A program made the position numbers and the translations under genes. This document shows, one piece after another, positions 11,923 through 21,510 of a DNA stretch of 64,000 bases (positions within the stretch are counted from its first letter, which is position 1; each line of letters opens with the position of its first letter). This stretch comes from Anaerolineae bacterium. Its GTDB lineage: Bacteria > Chloroflexota > Anaerolineae > Aggregatilineales > JAFGMM01. The stretch covers positions 1-64,000 of the forward strand of contig JAOSJO010000022.1 of the NCBI GenBank assembly GCA_027494055.1, in the 5' to 3' direction. Below the pieces are notes generated by a model that saw nothing but the letters and a program-made list of their open reading frames with translations, was not told where the DNA came from and did not search any database.

Positions 11923-12624
11923 CTATTCCCACAACTCGGCCATGATCCGCCCATCCCGCACGAAGGCCACCTCCGGCTTGGGATTGCGGCTCTTTTCTGC
12001 CGGCGCGATGGCGATATGGCTCGCGATGCGCAACTGCGTCGGCGCGAGGTCGAGCGCGCAGATCACCGCGCGTTCGTCGCCGTTCGCCCCGGCGTGGACC
12101 ATGCCCCGCAACCGGCCCCAGACCACCACGTCGCCCCCGGCCACGATCTCCGCGCCGGGGTTCACGTCGCCGATGACGACCACGTGCCCGGCGTGCCTGA
12201 CCGCGCTGCCGCTGCGCAGCGTGCGCTTGACCAGGACGCCCGTACCGCCCGTGAACTCGGTGTCAATCGGCTCCAGTTCCTCGAACTCAGGGGGCGCGTC
12301 CTGCAAGCGCCCCGCGCTGAGGTTCGTCTCCAGGCCCAGCAGCCGCGCCGCCTCGACGGTGGCGGCGTTCTCGCTGAGCACCGCCCACAGGCTCACCTCG
12401 CGCTCTGCCAGCGCGTTGCGCAGATCGAAGAGGCCGGTGCTGCGCACGGCGCGCTCGCCGAGGTTCACGGCAATGCGCGCCCCCTGAAAGAACGCCGCCT
12501 GCTCATCGATGCGCGCCGCCAGATCGCCGATGACCTTGGCCCACGGGCTGTCTGGCTCCACGCTGACCAGCAGCCCGTCCTTGATGCCCTTGATCGCGAT
12601 GTGATCGGCCAAATCACGCGCCAC
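11923..12624 (-). CDS. minC: Septum site-determining protein MinC
   Basis: MinC inhibits FtsZ polymerisation away from midcell. The C-terminal right-handed beta-helix domain is clear from GDVNPGAEIVAGGDVVVWGRL and GMVHAGANGDERAVICALDL. The N-terminal domain is weakly conserved, as in the family. A frame opens at GTG 12642, but GGAAGGAG (12640-12633) lies exactly 8 bases before the in-frame GTG at 12624, so I place the start there (233 aa). The stop is 67 bases before minD. Confidence 0.92.
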   Translation of the reverse strand: MARDLADHIAIKGIKDGLLVSVEPDSPWAKVIGDLAARIDEQAAFFQGARIAVNLGERAVRSTGLFDLRNALAEREVSLWAVLSENAATVEAARLLGLETNLSAGRLQDAPPEFEELEPIDTEFTGGTGVLVKRTLRSGSAVRHAGHVVVIGDVNPGAEIVAGGDVVVWGRLRGMVHAGANGDERAVICALDLAPTQLRIASHIAIAPAEKSRNPKPEVAFVRDGRIMAELWE

Positions 12625-12646
12625 GGCTTGCGCTCCTTCCACCTTG

Positions 12647-12850
12647 CTAGAAGAGCGTTGCTTTGTTGCCCGGTCGGGGATCGTAATGGCTGGCGAACTG
12701 CTCCAACACTTCCCATTCGATCAACCACGTGTTGGCGAACTTCTTCGCCGGCAGTTTCCCCTGACGGATGAGCCGCCGCACGCTCTCCGGGTGGATGCGC
12801 AGCTTCTCGGCTGCCTCTTGCACGGTCGCGTAGTCTTCGAACTCTCCCAT
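12647..12850 (-). CDS. Small excisionase/MerR-like helix-turn-helix DNA-binding protein
   Basis: A 67-aa protein built almost wholly of one winged-helix domain: YATVQEAAEKLRIHPESVRRLIRQGKLPAKKFANTWLI matches the excisionase-type HTH_17 fold. I start at ATG 12850; the frame is open to 12910. It ends 22 bases before minC and lies in the shape/division cluster, so it is probably co-transcribed. A symmetric 18-bp element at 12910-12927 lies just upstream and could be its own operator. Its targets are unknown. Confidence 0.8.
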   Translation of the reverse strand: MGEFEDYATVQEAAEKLRIHPESVRRLIRQGKLPAKKFANTWLIEWEVLEQFASHYDPRPGNKATLF

Positions 12851-12909
12851 CGCCCCCGGCCCTTCAGTTTTGTTGAAACCGTACAACAAGTATACGCGAG
12901 ATTCGTGCA

Positions 12910-12927
12910 CCTGTCAAAAATGACAGG
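12910..12927. promoter_or_regulatory. 18-bp inverted repeat, candidate operator
   Basis: CCTGTCA-AAAA-TGACAGG is a perfect 7-bp dyad, placed 60 bases upstream of the HTH gene start and in the spacer after the glycosyltransferase gene. An RNA hairpin is possible, but no T run follows, so an operator is more likely than a terminator. Confidence 0.5.
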
Positions 12928-13011
12928 CCGCGCTCAGCGCGCCATGCACGATGCTTCGGTTGTCGCTTTTGCGGGGGGTCGGGTTCCCTGCCGGGGGTGG
13001 GACAGGGCGCG

Positions 13012-16000
13012 TCAGCGACCGACTTCTAACGTCCCTAGTATATACCGATTATCCACTGGAGCGCCAGTCGCGTCAACCACCGGCAGGCGCTCCAGCGTGG
13101 CGAGGAGATACATCCCCACCTGCACCTGGTACGTCCCCGGCGGCGCGTCGTCCTCCAGGCGCACCTGGTAGCCGTCCGGGATGCGCTCGCCGACCTGCCA
13201 CTGGCTGGTCGGGTACGTGCCCTGCACCGGGTAGGCGTCCGCCTGCCCGTGCAGCGCGCCGTCCGGCCCGATGAGCTGCACCGTCACCGTGTAGTCTTTG
13301 TCGAAGGCCCCCACCGGCTGCCACACCAGGTACACGTCGAGCAGGCCGCCCGGCTGCAGCGACGCCGCGCCGTAACGCGCCTCCAGCAGCAGCGCCTTCC
13401 CGCCGAAGTTGGCGCGCGCGTCGGGCGGGGCTTCCCCGCTCCGGGATGGGGGGCAGGACGAACCGGAAATCCAGGCTGACGTTGGAGACGCAGACCGAAG
13501 TCGCTTCCGCCGGCGCGCTCAGGGTGACCGGCAGCACCAGCGACGCGCCCGCCGGTAGCGACGGCAGCGCCTGCATCTCGGAAGGCAGGTCCTCGCACCC
13601 GGCGTACAGCGCCCGCCCGCTGACGTCGCCCAGCGCCCGCAGGTACAGGGTCGCCGCGACCGGCTGCCCTGCGACCGCATACGCCGGCGCGTCGTAACCC
13701 ACGAGCAACAGGTCATCGCTCAGGCGGTGGCGCACCGCCACCGACGGGCGCGGTACCGCCTCCGCCAGCGCCACGTCGAACGTGGCGACATCCGCCCACG
13801 CCAGCCCCAGGCCCGCCGGGTCGCTGTACCTCACCGCGCAGCACGCCGACTCCGCGTCGTCCCAGCGGCTATCGTAGGTGAGCGGCAGCCCTGCCGCCGC
13901 GAACGGCTCGAACAGGCCCACTTTGCAGCCAGTACTGCCCCGGCAGGAGGCCGTGCGCAAACGCGACCTCGTGGTAATCGGGGATGACCTCTCCGGGCTT
14001 CCAGGCGTTGGCGGGGTAGGTGTTGTTGACCGCGAACCGGTCGCGCCCCGCCCACACGACCTGGCCGTGGATGTCCAGAAGCCGCAGCCACACCTGGTGC
14101 CGCCCGGTCGCCTCGCCGTCGCGCCGCCAGTAGAGCGTCACGTGCGCGCTTTCGCCAATCTGCACCTCCGCCGCATCGACCGCATAGCCGAGCAGCCGCG
14201 CCCACCCGCCGAAGGTCACATCGCGCGGCGTCATGTCCGCCGGCGGCTCGGCCAGCGGCTCCGTGCCGACCTCCACGAGCGGGCCGGCGCTGCGCAGGTG
14301 ATACTGCCCTTCCAACCCCGGCAGGTAGCGCGCCAGGTAGACCGTCTGGCCGGCGGCCAGCCGCTCGGCGAGCACCGCGCGGTAGAGGTCCTCGTTGCCG
14401 AGCACCACCATGTCCATGTCGGGCCGCAGCCCCTCGACGCGGTGCAGGTACTCCAGCGGCGCGATCTTCTCGCTGTCGGCGAGGATGGCGGAGTCCGCCG
14501 CCAGCGGCAGGCTCAGGACGTAGCGGCCCCACGCTTCGAGCGCGCGCCCGCGCGCGGGGTCTTGCGCCGTGCCGTTGGTCCACAGCAGCGCCAGCGGCAT
14601 CAGCGCGGCGAGCGTGACCACCGGCGCAAACAGCCGCCGCCCGGTGCGCCCGTGAAACAGCTTGCTCGCCCACTCGCCGGCCGCGTGCACGGCGTAGGCC
14701 ATCCACATGGCGTGGATCACGTGCATCGGGATCAGGAACACGGCGATGTCCGGCACGATGTACACCAGCGCGTAGGCGAAATAAGCGCCATAGGCCAGCA
14801 GCGTGACCACACCCATCTCCGGGAACCAGCGCGCCAGCCGCGCCAGCCCGATCACGCCGAGGATCAGGCCGATCATGCCGAACTGGTCCACCACCAGCCG
14901 CCCGATGGTGAGCCAGCGGTCGGGCTGGCTCCAGTATTCGAGCATCACCGCCCCGCCGAAGCGCTGCCCGGTCACCCACGCGATGAAGTCGCCCAAGGGC
15001 AGCGTCGCGCCGTCGTGCAGCGCCGGCCACCGCAGCGGGAGGTACAGGTAGACGAGCAGGCCCGCGCCGAACAGCGCCGCAGCCGCCCCCCACTGGCGCG
15101 CGGTCAGCCTGGGGCGGCAGATCCCCAGCGTCGCCAGGGCCGCCGGGACCAGCAGCACAAGCGTGAGGTGGTTGGTCAGCCCGAGGCCGAAGGCGAGGGA
15201 AAGCGCCCACACGTGGCGCACGCGCATCGCGCCCTTCCCGCCGAAGCGCGGCGCGGTGACGTACAGCGCGTCCATGAGGACGCCCAGGACGATGACGACG
15301 AACAGCGCGTTGAGCGCGTACACCTCCGCCTCGACCGCCTGGCTCCAAAACGTTGCCGAGAAGGCCAGCGCCAGCCCGGCGAGCGCCGCCAGCAGCGGCC
15401 CGACCAGCCGCCCCAGCACCAGCGTTAGCCCGGCGCACGCCAGCGCCGCCGGGATCGCCGACGACAGGTTGACGCGCCACGCCATCGAGCCAACCGGGAT
15501 GAGCGAAGTCAGCTTGCCGAGCAGGAGGTAGAGCGGGTAGCCGGTCGGGTGGGCGACGCCGAGCACGGGCGCGGTCACCTGAAACTCGAAGGTATCCGCC
15601 CGGCCCACGTACTGCCCCAGCGTGAGCAGGTAGACGGCGAACGCGATGCCGCCGACCACAAGCGCCGGGACGTAGGAGCCACCCCTGTCTGTCGCCTCCG
15701 GGAAGCCGCTCACCCCCTGCCTCTCCAGCCAGCGCCGCCGCCAGGCGAGCGCGCCGGCCAGCATCAGCGACCCGATCAGCAGCGCCCACAGCCGGAGGAG
15801 GTTCACGTCAGGGGCGAGCAGGCCGACGAGCGTCAGGAAGAGCGGCGCGAAGTCCGCCGCCGCGACGCGCCGCCCGCGCCACAGCGCCCAGCACGCGAGC
15901 GCCCCCACGCCGCCGACGCCCCAGCGCAGCAGCGGCGTTTGATCGAAGAAGAGGAAGGTCAGCGGCCACGTTTCCCACAGCGCGCGCGCGAGCGCCAGGC

Positions 16001-16143
16001 CATAGCACAGGCCGGCGAGGAGCGGGAGCGCCCCCACATCTCGCGCCAGACAGGGGGCTTAAGCCCCCTGTCTTCAGGCCCTCTGTCTGGGGCGGTTCGG
16101 GCGCGGAATCGGTGTGTGCATCGAGGGTGAGGGAGGCAGCCAT
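13012..16143 (-). CDS. DUF2723-type GT-C membrane glycosyltransferase with C-terminal domains (several frameshifts)
   Basis: A polytopic membrane protein. The core segment FEFQVTAPVLGVAHPTGYPLYLLLGKL matches DUF2723, the protein O-mannosyltransferase-like GT-C family that uses polyprenyl-linked sugars. About ten hydrophobic segments follow, then soluble beta-rich domains with the tail VDATGAPVDNRYILGTLEVGR. Start ATG 16143 overlaps the mrdA stop (TGATG). Frames break near 16030 (G run), 13925 and 13440; repaired length is about 1040 aa. A perfect 26-bp palindrome lies within the N-terminal coding part, suggesting a repeat insertion in a tolerant region. Sandwiched between mrdA and minC, it may glycosylate envelope components during growth; that is inference. 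Confidence 0.8.
16048..16073. repeat. Perfect 26-bp palindrome (REP-like)
   Basis: The sequence starts AGACAGGGGGCTT at 16048 and is its own reverse complement to 16073. An outer partial copy (CCAGACAG/CTGTCTGG) flanks it. It lies inside the predicted first 40 codons of the GT-C gene. Confidence 0.8.
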
Positions 16144-18510
16144 CAAGGCCCGGTCGCTTCGGTGGGTTGCGGGGTTGGCGCCGTCTCAGGTTCTGTTGTC
16201 GGCGTGAGCAGGTCGAGCGCGCCGGCGCCCGTCTCGGTGGCGCGGGTCGCCTTCAGGTTGAAGTAGGCGTCAATCACCTCCCGCACCGCCGGGAGCGCCA
16301 CGCCCGAACCCTCGCCGCCGTTATAGAGGAAGGCAATCACGATGATTTCCGGGTCTTCATACGGCGCGTAGCCCACATACCAGGCGTGCGCCGGCCAGTT
16401 GCCCGGCTGACACAGCCCCAGCGGGCGCGCCACGTCGTCGCAGTATTCGGCGGTGCCGGTCTTGCCCGCCACATTGACATAGGGAAGCGCGGCGGTCATA
16501 CCCGTGCCGTAGACGACGACATCGCGCATCCCCTGCTGCACCAGCGCGATATGCCGGGGTTCGACCAGCGGCGGCTGGTAGCTGGGGTTGTGCAGGTCAG
16601 GCCGGCAGATGCTGCGGGCGATAAAGCGCGGGTCTGACGTGTTGACGGTGTACGTGATTTCCTCCCACGCCACCTGATCGTCGCCTGGTTCCGGGTTCCG
16701 GTCCAGCATGTACGACCAGCGATAATCGACCAGCAGCCCTTCGCACTTCTGCTGGTTGTAGGTGGCGCTGCCGGGGTTGCAGGTGCAGGCCAGACTCTCC
16801 GGGCCGCGCAGGAGCATATCTTCGTAGGGCGTCAGCACCGGTGGGCTGCCGTCCTCCGGCGCGACGATGGAGCGCAGCACCTGCGGCTCGAAGGGGTCGA
16901 GCACCCGGCCCTCGGCGTCGAAGTAATCCTCGACAATCGTGGGCCGGTAGAGTATCCCCCCGTTGGCGATCGCCGCGACCATGTTGAGCAATTGCAGCGG
17001 CGTGGTGGTCACATACCCCTGGCCGAAGGCGGCGTTATAGGTATCGCCCGTGGACCAGTTCTCGCCGAGGTTGCGCCGTTTCCAGTCGCGGTCGGGCATA
17101 CGGCCGGCGGTCTCGCCGGGCAGCTCGATCCCGGAGAACGTCCCAACGCCAAAGGCGTGCGCGTAGCGCACCAGGTTGTCGATGCCCAACCCGCCCGACC
17201 TCAAGACCGACTCCGGCACATCCGGGTTGCCGCCGCCGATCTGGTAGAAGTACACGTCGCAGCTCTGGGCGATCCCTTCCAGGAACGCCACCTGGCCGTG
17301 GCCGGCATCCAGCCAACACACGAACCGCTGTGCGCGAGATGTCGTTGGGCGCGTAGCGGTTCGGGAGGTAGATGAAACCGGGGTCCTCAAGCACCGAATT
17401 CGGGTTGATGACATCCTCTTGCAGCACCCCAACCGCCGTGAGGACCTTCCACACCGAGCCGGGCGGGTAGAGCGCCGAGACAGCGTGGTTCACCAGCGGG
17501 TAAAGCGGGTTCTCAAGCTGGCTGAAGTAGTACTCCGCGTCGATGGCGCGGGCGAAGCGGGAGTTGTCGTAGGTCGGCCAGCTCACCATCGCCATGATTT
17601 CGCCGGTGTTGGGGTCCATGGCGATGACCACGCCCTGCTGCGTGACGACCTCGCCGACCTCCGCATTGACGATGTTGATGCGGCGGATGATGGCCTCCTG
17701 CGCCGCCTGTTGTAGCTCGGTGTCGAGCGTCAGGCGCAGGTTGCGGCCTGGGATGGCGGAGTCCTCGCGGAGCACGCTCACGATCTGGCCGGCCACGTCC
17801 ACCTCGACCACGCTCCAGCCCTTGCGCCCGGCCAGCTCGTCCTCCAGGTAGGCCTCGACGCCATCGTAGCCGATGCGGTCGAAGTTCGGGTCGTAGCCCA
17901 GTTCGAGCAATTCGAGTTGCTGTTCGGCAGGGATCGGTCCCAGGTAGCCGATGATCTGCGCAGTGAGCGCGGCGGTGGGGTACTCGCGCAGCGCCGCCAC
18001 CTGCACATCGACGCCCGGCAGGTTCAGCCGGTCTTCGAGCACGCGCATGGCGATGTTCCGGTCGATGTCGCGCGCCACCGTCACCGGGCGGTACGGCGCG
18101 ATGCGCGTGCCCTCGTCCACAAGGTCGAACAGGCTGCGCTCGTCGCTGCGCCCGGCGGCCTCGGCGGCTTCGTCGGTCGCCGGCACGTCGATGAGCGCGG
18201 CGAGCCGCTCCAGCACCCGTATCTCGTCTTCGACCGTCTCCGGCAGGTCCGCCGGGATCACCGTCACGTTGAAAGCCGGGACGTTGCGCGCCAGCGGACG
18301 CCCGAAGCGGTCCTCGATAGCGCCACGCGCCGCCGCGATGGGGCGTCTGGAGATGCGGTTCTCTTCCGCGAGTTCGCGCCAGTAGGTCCCTTCGGTGAAT
18401 TGCAGCGCATAGGTGCGCACGGCGAAGATCACGAAGGTCAGAACGACGATCACCTGAAAGAGTGACAGCCGCCAGCCCCGGTAGGGTTCCTGTCTTCTCG
18501 GCTCAAACAT
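16143..18510 (-). CDS. mrdA: Penicillin-binding protein 2, elongation transpeptidase (one frameshift)
   Basis: Class B PBP that crosslinks peptidoglycan during lateral growth. An N-terminal transmembrane helix (about residues 15-35) is followed by the pedestal domain (RGAIEDRFGRPLARN). The catalytic serine lies in PPGSVWK (SxxK). SCD replaces SxN (QSCDVYFYQIG), as in E. coli PBP2, and KTGT is in VAGKTGTAEY. The frame is lost near 17330 between NDISR and QRFVCWLDAGHG. Repaired length is about 788 aa. It follows mreC and mreD, as in the classical mre-mrd arrangement. The tail is Thr/Pro-rich. Confidence 0.95.
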
Positions 18511-18567
18511 GGAAAACCGACACCCGCATCAACTACAGACTCCAGGCCCCGACCACGGGCGCCTCAG

Positions 18568-19067
18568 CTAAAACGCCTCGATGCGCGGGTTCAGGCGCTC
18601 GTACAGGCGCGACATCACCAAGAAAATGGGCAGGATCAGGACCACGTTCAGCAGCGTCGTCGGCGCGGTGACGTAGACCAGCGAATACGCCCAATCGACG
18701 CTGTACCCGGTGAGCGCCATCACGGTGAGCACGGTCACGTGGGCAATCACCGACCCGATCAGGGTCACAAAGACCGGGATGACGATGTTGCTGCGATAGA
18801 GCTGGCCCTGAAGCAGGCTCCCCAACATCGCCACCAGGAGCAGCGCCAGCGACGACGCGCCCAGCGGCACGCCGGAGAGCAAATCCTGCGCGATCCCGCC
18901 GGCAAACGCCCAGAGGAACGCCTCGGGTAGGGCGCGACCAGCGCCCACGCGACGACCATCATCAGCATGAGATCGGGCGCGCCGCCCAGAAGCCGCAGGT
19001 TCGGCATGAGGGTGGACTTCAGGATTGCCACCAGGCTGAGCAGCAGAATGCCGAGAAAGCTTCCCAT
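18568..19067 (-). CDS. mreD: Rod shape-determining protein MreD (one frameshift)
   Basis: Small integral membrane protein of the elongasome, about 166 aa after repair, with five to six hydrophobic segments. PEAFLWAFAGGIAQDLLSGVPLG is the hallmark MreD region (G..(Q)D..SG..LG). The reading frame breaks at the G run near 18930 (VAP then LPEAFLW). It starts 18 bases after the mreC stop. MreD links MreC to PBP2 and RodA in other bacteria. Confidence 0.9.
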
Positions 19068-19085
19068 CGCGTCCCGCAGCCGCCC

Positions 19086-19940
19086 TTACGGCTGCGCCCC
19101 CCCTTCGGGCCGTTCGAACGTGCTCAGGTCGATGGGCCGGAAGTTGGTGATAATCAACACGAACTCCAGCCGGTCGAAATCATTGAGCGACCGGACCTCG
19201 GCTTCCTGGAAGAGTTCGAATTCAAAGCTGCGGATGCTGGTCACCTGCCCGATCACCAGGCCGGGCGGGAAAGCGCCGCCCAAACCCGATGTCACCACGA
19301 GGTCGCCGGGCGTGACCTCCGCGCCGCGCTCGATCAGCTCCATACGCAGCGTGCCCGAAAGCTGGCCGCGCACGCTGCCGTCGGCGCGGGAGGTTTGCAG
19401 GCGTGCGCTCACGCCGCTGCTGGGGTCGTTGATGAGCAGAACCTCGCTCGCGGCGGCGCGCACCTGGCTGATGCGCCCGATAAGGCCGAGTTCGGTGACC
19501 ACAGGCATCCCGACCTCAACGCCGTCGCGCGCGCCCCGGTTGATGTAGATGGTGCGCATGAAGCCGCTGGTGTCCAGCCCGATGACGTCCGCCGTCACAT
19601 ACTCGCGGTTGACGGCGGTGGAGGTGTAATCCAGCAGCGCGGCGATGCGTTGGTAGTCGTGCCGGACCTCGCGCAGGTCCACCAGCTCCGCCTGGAGGCG
19701 CGCCAGGCTGCGCTCCAGATCGCGGTTGCGCTCCTGCAGATCGCGGATGTTGGCGAAGTCCGTCACGGTGTTGGTGACGCCGGTCACAACTTCGTTCACC
19801 ACGCCCTGAACCAGGTTCAGCGGCACGGAGACGATGCTCTCCAGGGGGGCGAGCACGCCCGTGAGCGAGAGCACGATAATCACCATGCTGGCGAACGCCA
19901 AAATCACAAATAAGCCCGGCCGGCTGCGAAGCTCCCTCAT
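19086..19940 (-). CDS. mreC: Rod shape-determining protein MreC
   Basis: Membrane-anchored scaffold of the cell-elongation machinery. It has an N-terminal transmembrane helix (about residues 8-30) and a coiled coil (NIRDLQERNRDLERSLARLQAELVDL). Two beta-barrel subdomains follow, with VIGLDTSGFMRTIYINRGARDGVEVGMPVV and GDLVVTSGLGGAFPPGLVIGQV characteristic of MreC. The frame opens two codons earlier at TTG, but ATG 19940 is the better start (284 aa). It is first in the cluster, 24 bases or so after the predicted transcription start. No mreB lies next to it in the window. Confidence 0.95.
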   Translation of the reverse strand: MRELRSRPGLFVILAFASMVIIVLSLTGVLAPLESIVSVPLNLVQGVVNEVVTGVTNTVTDFANIRDLQERNRDLERSLARLQAELVDLREVRHDYQRIAALLDYTSTAVNREYVTADVIGLDTSGFMRTIYINRGARDGVEVGMPVVTELGLIGRISQVRAAASEVLLINDPSSGVSARLQTSRADGSVRGQLSGTLRMELIERGAEVTPGDLVVTSGLGGAFPPGLVIGQVTSIRSFEFELFQEAEVRSLNDFDRLEFVLIITNFRPIDLSTFERPEGGAQP

Positions 19941-19970
19941 GTACAATCCACACCTGCTGACGTTGGGCCA

Positions 19971-19999
19971 ATTATACAGCCATTACTTTAGTATGACAT
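19971..19999 (-). promoter_or_regulatory. Promoter of the mreCD-mrdA-min cluster
   Basis: A perfect -10 TATAAT (19976-19971) and a -35 ATGTCA (19999-19994, 4 of 6 consensus) are spaced by 17 bases, ending 31 bases before mreC. All genes down to minE run in this direction with short gaps. Confidence 0.7.
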
Positions 20000-20216
20000 T
20001 AGAGACGCGCGGGCGGCCTGGGCGGCCTGTCTCTCTTTCCGGGAGCAGTCCGTGTCACAGCGTGACGCCACAGGCGGATGACCGATTCGGTAGCTCCCCG
20101 CGAGCCTGAAGATCGCAGGGCCAAGAACAACGCCGGAAGGGATGCGGCGATTCTGGGATTATATTCGCGCGCAATCTGTGGTTGGATCTCCCTGGCCGCC
20201 CCGGCCCACCGGGAGA
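20000..20216. other. Spacer upstream of the mreC promoter
   Basis: About 220 bases between the mreC promoter and the terminator of the next minus-strand gene. No gene or RNA is recognised. Confidence 0.5.
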
Positions 20217-20245
20217 CAAAAAAGCGCCCCTTTCACAGGGGCGCT
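20217..20245 (-). terminator. Rho-independent terminator
   Basis: On the minus strand AGCGCCCCT (from 20245) pairs with AGGGGCGCT (ending 20223), and the stem is followed by six T. It lies 33 bases after the stop of the small exported protein gene. Confidence 0.9.
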
Positions 20246-20277
20246 GTAACTTCCGGCGCGAAGTGGCGTCCGCGCGG

Positions 20278-20958
20278 CTACTGCACCGTGAACGTGCAGC
20301 CAGACGAAATCGACTCGGTGAGCGTGCGGGGGCCAAATTTCACCCACCCGTCATCGACCGCCTGCGCCCAGGTCAGCGAATACGTCACGCGGTGCTCGCC
20401 CGGCTGCAAAAAGCCGACCGGCACGTGCCAGAACACCCCCCAGCCGCTCCTCGTCGGGATACCACCGGAGCGGCCCCTGGAAGTCGCTGTAGTTCTCCAG
20501 CGGCGCGCCGTCGAGGCGCACGTCATACGTGGCGTACTCAAGCTGCTGTTCCATGTACTGCGGCTCGGTCACGATCCACGCCCAGAAGATGCGCACCGGC
20601 GTGTCGGCGGTGGTCGTGCCGCCACTCCTGGTTGAACTCCTCGCAGTTCGCCAGCACGTCGAACGGCGGGATCGATGAGGTCGCCGTGGCGGTGGGTGCG
20701 TCGGTTGGCGTCACTGTGGGAGACGGCGTGGCCGACGGCTCCGGAGTTCAGGGTCGGGTAGGGCGTGTAGGTGGGATACGGCGTGTGGGTGGGGTACGGC
20801 GTGTAGGTGGGATAGGGCGTGTATGTTGGCAAGGGCGCCTGTGTCGGTGGCTCCGGTGTCGGCGTGCCGGCGTCCTGGGCCGGGGCGGGCGCTGTCGTCA
20901 GGGCGATGGCGACCAGCAGCCCGGCGATGAGCAAGGTTTTCATCACGTGTTTTTCCAT
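20278..20958 (-). CDS. Small exported protein with TPYPT repeat linker (frameshifted)
   Basis: ATG 20958 follows GGAGG at 5 bases. MKTLLIAGLLVAIAL...APAPAQ is a signal peptide. A linker of repeated TYTPYPT units (about 20758-20830) comes next, followed by a folded domain of roughly 110 aa (FDVLANCEEFNQEW, DTPVRIFWAWIVTEPQY, PVGFLQPGEHRVTYSLTWAQAVDDGW). The frame changes near 20745, 20620 and 20455. Repaired length is about 225 aa. I do not recognise the C-terminal domain; the text suggests an extracytoplasmic beta-sandwich. Own promoter upstream and terminator downstream make it monocistronic. Confidence 0.7.
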
Positions 20959-20983
20959 CAGTGCCTCCAAGCGTCGTGCCTTG

Positions 20984-21012
20984 AGTATACACGAACCGCC
21001 CAAGTATGTTAA
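20984..21012 (-). promoter_or_regulatory. Promoter with palindromic -35 region
   Basis: Minus-strand TTAACA (21012-21007), 17 bases, then TATACT (20989-20984). The -35 lies inside the perfect 12-bp palindrome TATGTTAACATA (21005-21016), a possible operator. It drives the exported-protein gene starting at 20958. Confidence 0.7.
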
Positions 21013-21147
21013 CATAGCGTGGCGCGGCCCTCTGCCCGTCCAACAGGGTCCGCCAACCGGGCACGACAGGGCAATTAGAGCGCATCTGCGGGGAAGTGGC
21101 GAATCTGCGCCGCTGCCGGGCGACCGGCGCAGCAGGGAGGCAGGGCA

Positions 21148-21504
21148 ATGGATTTCTTGAAACGGCTGTTTGGGCTTGGTGGTGGTCAGCCGCACGACGC
21201 CAGCGGGATGTATTTCTACGTGCGCTCGCACCGCTGCGACGAAGTGGTGCAGGTGCGCATCGACCGGAACAACGACCTCAGCCTGCAAGACGACTTCGAG
21301 ACCTACTACGCGCGCAAAATCGTCGTCGGCACCGAGTGCTTCGACCGCATGGAGGCGGAGTTCTACTTCGACAAGAACCGTCGCCTCACCGACAAGACGG
21401 TCACGGGCGGCGTGTTCGTCGATTACGACGACTATGTCGCGTATCTGGAGAAGAAAGAGGCCGAGGAGTCTGAGGCGGACGACGCCCCCGCTCCGGAGGC
21501 GTAA
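21148..21504 (+). CDS. Conserved-looking small acidic protein of unknown function
   Basis: 118 aa, start ATG 21148 with GGGAGG about 7 bases upstream. The N-terminus MDFLKRLFGLGGG resembles a short amphipathic helix. The centre (MYFYVRSHRCDEVVQVRIDRNNDLSLQDDFETYYARKIVVG) is regular and cysteine-poor. The C-terminus is acidic and disordered (KKEAEESEADDAPAPEA). It is intact in a region full of indels. I know no family for it. It is transcribed towards nfeD, with which it is convergent. Confidence 0.75.
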   Translation: MDFLKRLFGLGGGQPHDASGMYFYVRSHRCDEVVQVRIDRNNDLSLQDDFETYYARKIVVGTECFDRMEAEFYFDKNRRLTDKTVTGGVFVDYDDYVAYLEKKEAEESEADDAPAPEA

Positions 21505-21510
21505 CCGGAC

